Notes under the pieces: model-generated
Seen by the model: the letters and a program-made list of their open reading frames with translations, nothing else
Told to the model about the DNA's origin: nothing
Databases searched by the model: none
NCBI GenBank assembly: GCA_020746835.1
Contig: JAGPNK010000002.1
Span: 3,162,001-3,226,000 of the forward strand
Length of the DNA stretch: 64,000 bases
Direction of reading: 5' to 3'
Origin: Stachybotrys elegans
Lineage: Eukaryota; Ascomycota; Sordariomycetes; Hypocreales; Stachybotryaceae
In this document: positions 58,909 through 64,000 of the stretch, piece by piece
Layout of the letters: each line of letters begins with the position of its first letter
Position numbering within the stretch: position 1 is the stretch's first letter
Position numbers and translations under genes: made by a program

Positions 58909-60241
58909 ATGAGTGTCATCCTTTCCATCAATGCAGGATCCAGCTCCGTCAAGGTCTCTGTCTTCCTCTCGGAGCTCCGTGGATCACCACGCCAAATCGC
59001 CGAAGCCCAAGTCAGCGGTCTGACTGCTCCTCCGGCCAAGCTCACTTACAAGCGCGCGGGAGCTGATTCGGGCATCAAGAATAAGGAAGTAGAGAAGCCT
59101 ATCAAGGCGCAGGGCGATGCTTTTTCCCTCCTACTCGACACCCTTGTCGGCGATGCAGACCTCAAGGAGATCAGCACCAGGGATGCCATCTTCATTGCCT
59201 GCCATCGGATCGTTCACGGTGCAGGCTACAAGGATTCACAGCTCATTACCCCTGATACGTATCACCACCTGGAGGAGCTGAGCGAGCTGGCTCCGTTGCA
59301 CAACAGCGCAGCTCTTGCCATTGTTGATGCGTGCATGAAGGAGCTTCCCCAGGCATCCAACGTCGCTTGTTTCGACACGGTGTTTCATACCACCATCCCT
59401 GCGCACATCTACACCTACCCGATCGACCCCGACGTTGCCAAGAAGAACCAACTTCGCAAGTACGGCTTTCATGGCCTCAGTTATTCCTTCATCACCCGTT
59501 CCGTGGCCGAGTTCCTGGGAAAAGAAGCCAAAGAGCTCAACATGATCGCACTGCATCTCGGCAGCGGCGCGAGCGCATGCGCTATCAAAGGCGGGCATAG
59601 CCTGGATACCAGCATGGGCCTGACGCCGTTGGCAGGACTCCCCGGTGCTACTCGTAGCGGCAGCATCGATCCAAGGTACGTCGCGTCACGCTCATGCTCT
59701 CGTTCCAACCCCTTCCACCCCCGGACGCCGCGTTTCTAACCAGCAGTGCAGTCTCGTCTTCCACTACACCAGCACAGCCGGAAAGCTCGCGCCAGCTTCT
59801 ACCGAGCAGCTTCACATCTCCGAGGCAGAGCAGATCCTCAACAAGGAGAGCGGATGGAAAGCGCTGACGGGCACCACCGACTTCGGCTCCATTGCCTCCT
59901 CGGACGATCCGCAGCACAAGCTCGCATTCGACCTCTTCGTCGACCGCATCTGCGGGTTCGTGGGCAGCTACTACGTATCTCTGGAAGGCCAGGTCGATGC
60001 GCTCGTCTTCGCCGGCGGCATCGGCGAAAAGAGCGGCAAGCTCAGGCGGGCTGTCGTGCAGCGGGCCGCGTGCCTCGGCTTCGCCATCAGCGACAGCGCC
60101 AACGGCCAGGAGATTACCGACATTGTCCAAGACATCGGCGCCGAGGGCGCCAAACACCGCGTTCTCGTGTGCCAGACGGACGAGCAGTTTGAGATGGCGA
60201 GGATGTGCGCCACCAAGGAGGATCTCTGGGGTGATGCATGA
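58909..60241 (+). CDS. Acetate kinase
   Basis: Two exons: 58909-59675 and 59752-60241, giving 418 residues. It interconverts acetyl phosphate + ADP and acetate + ATP. In fungi the usual partner is a xylulose-5-phosphate/fructose-6-phosphate phosphoketolase, which makes acetyl phosphate; none is visible here. The ASKHA-fold signatures are complete: NAGSSSVKV (phosphate 1), DTVFHTTIP, KYGFHGLSY, the phosphate-2 loop HLGSGASACAIKGG with GLTPLAGLPGATRSG, and the adenosine loop FAGGIGEKSG. The length fits the family (about 400 residues), with a fungal insert (about residues 38-65). There is no presequence, so it is cytosolic. A normal spliceosomal intron and codon use like its neighbours give no sign of recent bacterial transfer. 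Confidence 0.95.
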
Positions 60242-61818
60242 AATTGGGCTGAGCGACAGCAGGTGTACAGACATGGATGAGGATCCGCCGAGTACTCCCA
60301 GGCAGAAACTGCGTGGACACGAGTCTTGATGTCTGGTCTGATTGATGATTGTGATGATTTGATGCATGGCGCTTGCTTAGAAAACACAGATAGAGGGCTT
60401 GGTATACTGTTTAGCCACATGAAGCCAAACCCTTATGAGAAATGAACTGTTGCTACGTGCCGTTTTATTTATTTTATTTTATATCTTTTCTTTCCGTTCT
60501 TCTTATTCATAGATGCTTGCACTGTGGTTGGTTTGGCGACCGCTTCATCAAGACATGGATCTATCGCCATCGGGCTTCTTGTACTAGGGATGGTTCCAGT
60601 CGGATTCATCTTCTGATAAAGGACTAGTCTGAGGCATGCACGATGGAACAAGGAGAGCCGCAAAAGGTAAACAGTAGCACGTGTCTGTTACGGGTTCACT
60701 TACGTACGACAGGTCACAAAATACATGTCTGAGACATGGCGGGTTTTGTATTCGTCTTGATGACGCATGCGAGGAGGATTTCAAAATTGAGGAATCGTGA
60801 ACAAAGTGGTATCAATTGACCTTAACCAGTAAACCAAATATAGTATAAAATAAGAAACCTGTCATTCCATCCTTTTTCTCGTGACAAGCCGTGATGTGTG
60901 AAAGAATGACCATGACCCGTGTGTATAGCGCCGACCACGGTAGATGGCAGCAGCTCGTGTCAACTATGTACAAATGTTATGAATGGGATACGTGCCATGT
61001 GAGAGGGGGCCACTATGTACAAGAAATTTTGCCTTCTCTCGTCGCCCTTGCGGGTCGTGTGAGAAGAAATTTGTCTTTGTTGGTACATGTAGCGCGCCGC
61101 CACCATCACAAGATTGCATGTGCGCGCTCGTGGATGCGTGTGCGTGTTTTGTGGAGGTGTGTGGAGGATGAGAGGTAGCAAAAAGCCTGATGAAGGGGGT
61201 CGGGCATAATCCAAAATGTATTTCGCCGATCCACCCAACGCCATGGCGTTTTCGCAAAGCAGGTGGCAGAGATGGAAATCGGAATTTGCCCATGCGCACA
61301 GCCATGGGCAATTGATGGTGCGGGGAATGTGTGTCTGTAGAGGTATGGTAGAGAAAATCAATAGGCGCCCTTTTCGTATATGCATGCACCTTTTGTCAAA
61401 TATCCATTTGACCGGTCCCAATAAACACCGAGATAATAAATGAAACAGCCCATTGCCGACCTCCGGAATTTCCCAGCAACAAGTGGAGGGAACGAGGTAG
61501 GGGTTTGCTGGAAAATCAGCCCCGCGAACGCCCGGCGCATCCGCACGCCAACAAGGAGAAGCGTACGTATTCGTTTTGTCGTCACGAGCCAATCAATGGC
61601 GCGGAGTGTCGCGCGATGGATCATAAAAAAAATGAAAATGAGGAGGAGACAAGATGGGGGGTTCTCTCGAATGTGGAGTTGGAGGGGTGGGTGGGTGATT
61701 AACATTAGAGTTCGTGACGGAACTGCCTTAGGCCAGGAATGAGGGGCGAGCAGCTAGCTCCCTGATCGTGAGAGCCAGATGAGGCGGAGAGGGGCGGAGG
61801 CAGAGAGGGGAAGAGTAT
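60242..61818. other. Convergent intergenic region, acetate kinase / C2H2 regulator
   Basis: About 1.6 kb. It has TTTTATTT-type tracts (60463-60482) after acetate kinase and a G/A-rich run before the C2H2 gene 3' end. ORFs here lack family character. No gene was recognised. Confidence 0.4.
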
Positions 61819-62685
61819 TCAAGACCCTTCTTGGCACGCTACGGCCATGGCTAGAGCGTCGAGGCCGCTGGGTGCCCTCACAGAGGAAGAACGGTTGAGC
61901 AGCGGCAGGCTAAGACCGCGCAAATCCCAGGCGCCAGCCATTGCTCCATTCGGCGATGGCAGAGGAGGGGTCGGCAAGGCGTACTGTTCCGTCTCCCACT
62001 GTGACGATTCGCGACCGATGGAGCGGCTCCGGCTAGATGTCGAGTTGCGGCGTGCCTCAGCGATGGCCGCCTTGTGTGCGCGCTGGCCACTGGAACGCGA
62101 CTTGTCCTTGTAGTGAGTCTCGAGGTGCTGCTTCATGTTGTCGGCGCGGGTGAACTTCTTCTGGCAGCCGGGAAAGGTGCACTGCACAGCCTTCTCGGCG
62201 GTGTGAATCTTGGAGTGGCGCGAGGCGTGTCCGGACGTGGTGAAGGTCTTCTCGCATCCGTGGCTGTCGCGATAGCGGCAAGGGTAGCGCTTTCCAGGAC
62301 GCTCGGATTGGGCCTGGGGGGAGGTGGCAGAGACCTCATCCTCGAAGGATGCTGAGCGGCTGCTCGAGGCATAGGCAGGGCGCTTGGCGGGAGGCGCATC
62401 GAGGCCGTACTCGTTGCCGATGGAGTACATGGATCCTCGGGGGTAAGCATAGTCAACAGAGGGCGTCAGAGGCGACACGGGGTCGTTGCTCATCTGTGAG
62501 TCGTAAGAGTCGGAGCGCAGAAGCTCGGGAGTGTGTGGCGAAGAAGAGTTGCTCCTGGATGTGGGATAGGGCTGGGGCTGGTAGCCAAAGGGACGCTGAA
62601 GCTGATGTGAGGGCATGGCATTGGCGGCAGAGCTGTCATCGTTGAGAAGCGAGACCTTGCGGCCAGCTGCGTCTCGGGCGTGCAT
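61819..62685 (-). CDS. C2H2 zinc-finger transcription regulator, NRG1-like
   Basis: A single exon of 288 residues starting at ATG 62685. It has two adjacent C2H2 fingers: C136-X7-C144-X12-H157-X3-H161 and C169-X4-C174-X12-H187-X3-H191. The first finger contains KTFTTSGHASRHSKIH and the second TRADNMKQHLETH, the same spacing and key residues as the FTTSGH... and RxDNxxQH fingers of yeast Nrg1/Nrg2, glucose- and stress-linked repressors. The first finger has an enlarged Cys-Cys loop (seven residues instead of two or four). Flanks are Ser/Pro-rich and disordered, with TPELL and SPLTP-like phosphosite clusters. A basic stretch after finger 2 (HKAAIAEARR) may aid nuclear import or DNA contact. An NRG1-type role is inferred from the fingers only. 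A long G/A-rich region upstream probably holds its promoter and leader. Confidence 0.88.
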   Translation of the reverse strand: MHARDAAGRKVSLLNDDSSAANAMPSHQLQRPFGYQPQPYPTSRSNSSSPHTPELLRSDSYDSQMSNDPVSPLTPSVDYAYPRGSMYSIGNEYGLDAPPAKRPAYASSSRSASFEDEVSATSPQAQSERPGKRYPCRYRDSHGCEKTFTTSGHASRHSKIHTAEKAVQCTFPGCQKKFTRADNMKQHLETHYKDKSRSSGQRAHKAAIAEARRNSTSSRSRSIGRESSQWETEQYALPTPPLPSPNGAMAGAWDLRGLSLPLLNRSSSVRAPSGLDALAMAVACQEGS

Positions 62686-64000
62686 TGTGAAGGAGAGAAA
62701 GCGCGAATATGCGCTTTCGAAGGTAGCTGGGTGGGGGGGTGAAGAATTGAGGATGCGCTGGTGAAGAGAAGACGGATCCCTTCACTGCGCTGTCGACTGT
62801 GAAAGTGTCACTGCGCTGGCTGGTTTGTTGCGATGCTTGTCAGCTACGGGGAGCTAGAAAGAGGTGGGTGCGGGTGCGTATGGCGCGGTTGCGAGAGAAG
62901 TGGCAATGGGGTGATAACGGTAAGCTCGGCGAAGTCGCTAACGGAGCTCGGAAAGACGCGGCTGCTAGCTGGTGAGGAAGCAAGTCGAAAGATAGGGCTG
63001 ATGCTGAGGGGAGCGAGGCGCCTAAGTCAACATGCGACGGTGGGCGGCGGTGTTTTATGGGTGAGAAACGGCGATGACGGTGCAGGCGAGCGCGTTCCTG
63101 GTGACAAGGTCGGGAAATGAATTGACGGTGATTTTGGTCTCTTGTCGGTTTTTGGGCTGCTTTGCGACTAAAAGGTGCTGGTTGGCTGAGTGGGCTGCAA
63201 GGTACCAAAGTTGGCGGGAGCAATGTTGATCTTTTATGCGACGGCGACGAAGATGCCGAGGGCGAGCACACACAAGGAGCGAGTAGCACGCAAGTGGGAA
63301 GGCAAGCAGGTTCAAAATGCAGTTGTAAATTGCAGATGTACCCTGAAGCAGAAGAAGGCGTGAACGACGATGACGACGATGACGAGGCCACGACGATTTG
63401 TCTTTTGTGTGTGCGTGTATGGTGGTGGTGGTGGTGGTGGTGGGCAAACGAGGATGACAATATTCGACTGTGCTCCAAGGACAGACCGGACTCTTTTCAC
63501 AAACCAAGTGATGTGGGAATGGGAAGAGTAGGATGGGTATAGGTATGGGAGAATGAGGAAGAAGCTGGTCGAGGCAAAGATGCGGAAGAGCTGGAGTGGG
63601 ATGGGAATGAGAATGGCGACGGGAAACGGGCTGGGGAGATGATCTTTAAGAAGCAAGTGAGCGAGCGAGCGAGCGCGGAGAGAAAGAGCGCCTGCACAAG
63701 GCAAGGAAGGCAAGGCAAGGCAGGCACGGCGGAAGAGGCACAGGCGCAGGCACAGGCACAGACAGGCGTTAGTTAGTGTACATAGGCAGGTGCTATGGGG
63801 GGTGGTAGGGAGTGGGCGTGGGCGTGGGCCGAGGGTGGCTCCAGTAAGGTCTGTCCCCCCCCCCAGAGGGCGTCTGTTTAGCAGGGGCAGACAGGCAGAC
63901 AATTGGTCTTTCTAGCAAGCAGCAAGTCCCCCAGGGTCAGGCGACAGGCGATAAGTTTAAGAATGATGGGGCATTTCGAGAGGGTGGGGAGGAGGAGGGA
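62686..64000. other. Upstream region of the C2H2 regulator to window edge
   Basis: About 1.3 kb of strongly strand-biased DNA (C/T-rich on the minus strand), suggesting a long 5' leader. It includes a (GGT)7 tract at 63421-63442 and short GAGC and AAGGC repetitions near 63659-63720. Minus-strand frames here are Ser/Pro/His low-complexity and are not called. Confidence 0.45.
63421..63442 (+). repeat. (GGT)n microsatellite
   Basis: Seven tandem GGT units in the region upstream of the C2H2 regulator gene. Confidence 0.85.

Overview
The window is nuclear DNA of a filamentous ascomycete, most likely a Sordariomycete and probably in the Hypocreales (inference from gene content, not from a search). 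Genes lie on both strands without operons. They carry short introns (about 50-115 nt, two near 200 nt) with GTRNGY-type donors, CTRAC-like branch sites and AG acceptors, and they are separated by 0.2-4.4 kb of pyrimidine-rich or low-complexity DNA. I assigned 21 protein-coding genes, one of them cut by the left edge. I saw no tRNA, rRNA, CRISPR array or recognisable transposon.

Layout. 0-10.5 kb: an RBM42-like RRM protein (-, partial), Mediator subunit MED14 (+), protoporphyrinogen oxidase HEM14 (-) and the poly(A)-RNA-binding protein NAB2 (-). 10.5-21.6 kb: a large non-coding stretch, a secreted GH20 beta-N-acetylhexosaminidase (+), a CYP52-like cytochrome P450 (+) and an Aro8-type aminotransferase (-). 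22.4-24.8 kb: two small, divergent, uncharacterised membrane-protein genes with an imperfect 58-bp tandem repeat between them. 25.3-41.1 kb: the Rab-GEF subunit RIC1 (+, with an apparent one-base frameshift in a C8 run), CK2 regulatory beta subunit (+), a PAP2 lipid phosphatase (-), mitochondrial ribosomal protein uL2m (-), a B-type cyclin (+) and the THO-complex WD protein TEX1 (+). 43.6-52.5 kb: a Zn2Cys6 transcription factor (+), an unusual seven-exon gene whose product joins a His/Gln-rich, basic N-terminal region to a complete GST-like C-terminal half (+), and a PHO84-type MFS transporter (-). 56.9-62.7 kb: an uncharacterised four-exon protein (+), acetate kinase (+) and an NRG1-like C2H2 regulator (-).

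Most genes are core housekeeping functions (transcription, mRNA export, haem, mitochondrial translation, vesicle traffic, cell cycle). They do not form a pathway or biosynthetic cluster. Three genes act in nuclear mRNA biogenesis (RBM42-like, NAB2, TEX1), but they are not adjacent. The least explained material is the GST fusion, the 401-residue protein at 56.9 kb and the membrane-protein pair at 22-25 kb. All exon boundaries were derived by eye from splice signals and frame continuity. For each multi-exon gene the exon lengths sum to a multiple of three, except RIC1, where one base is missing.
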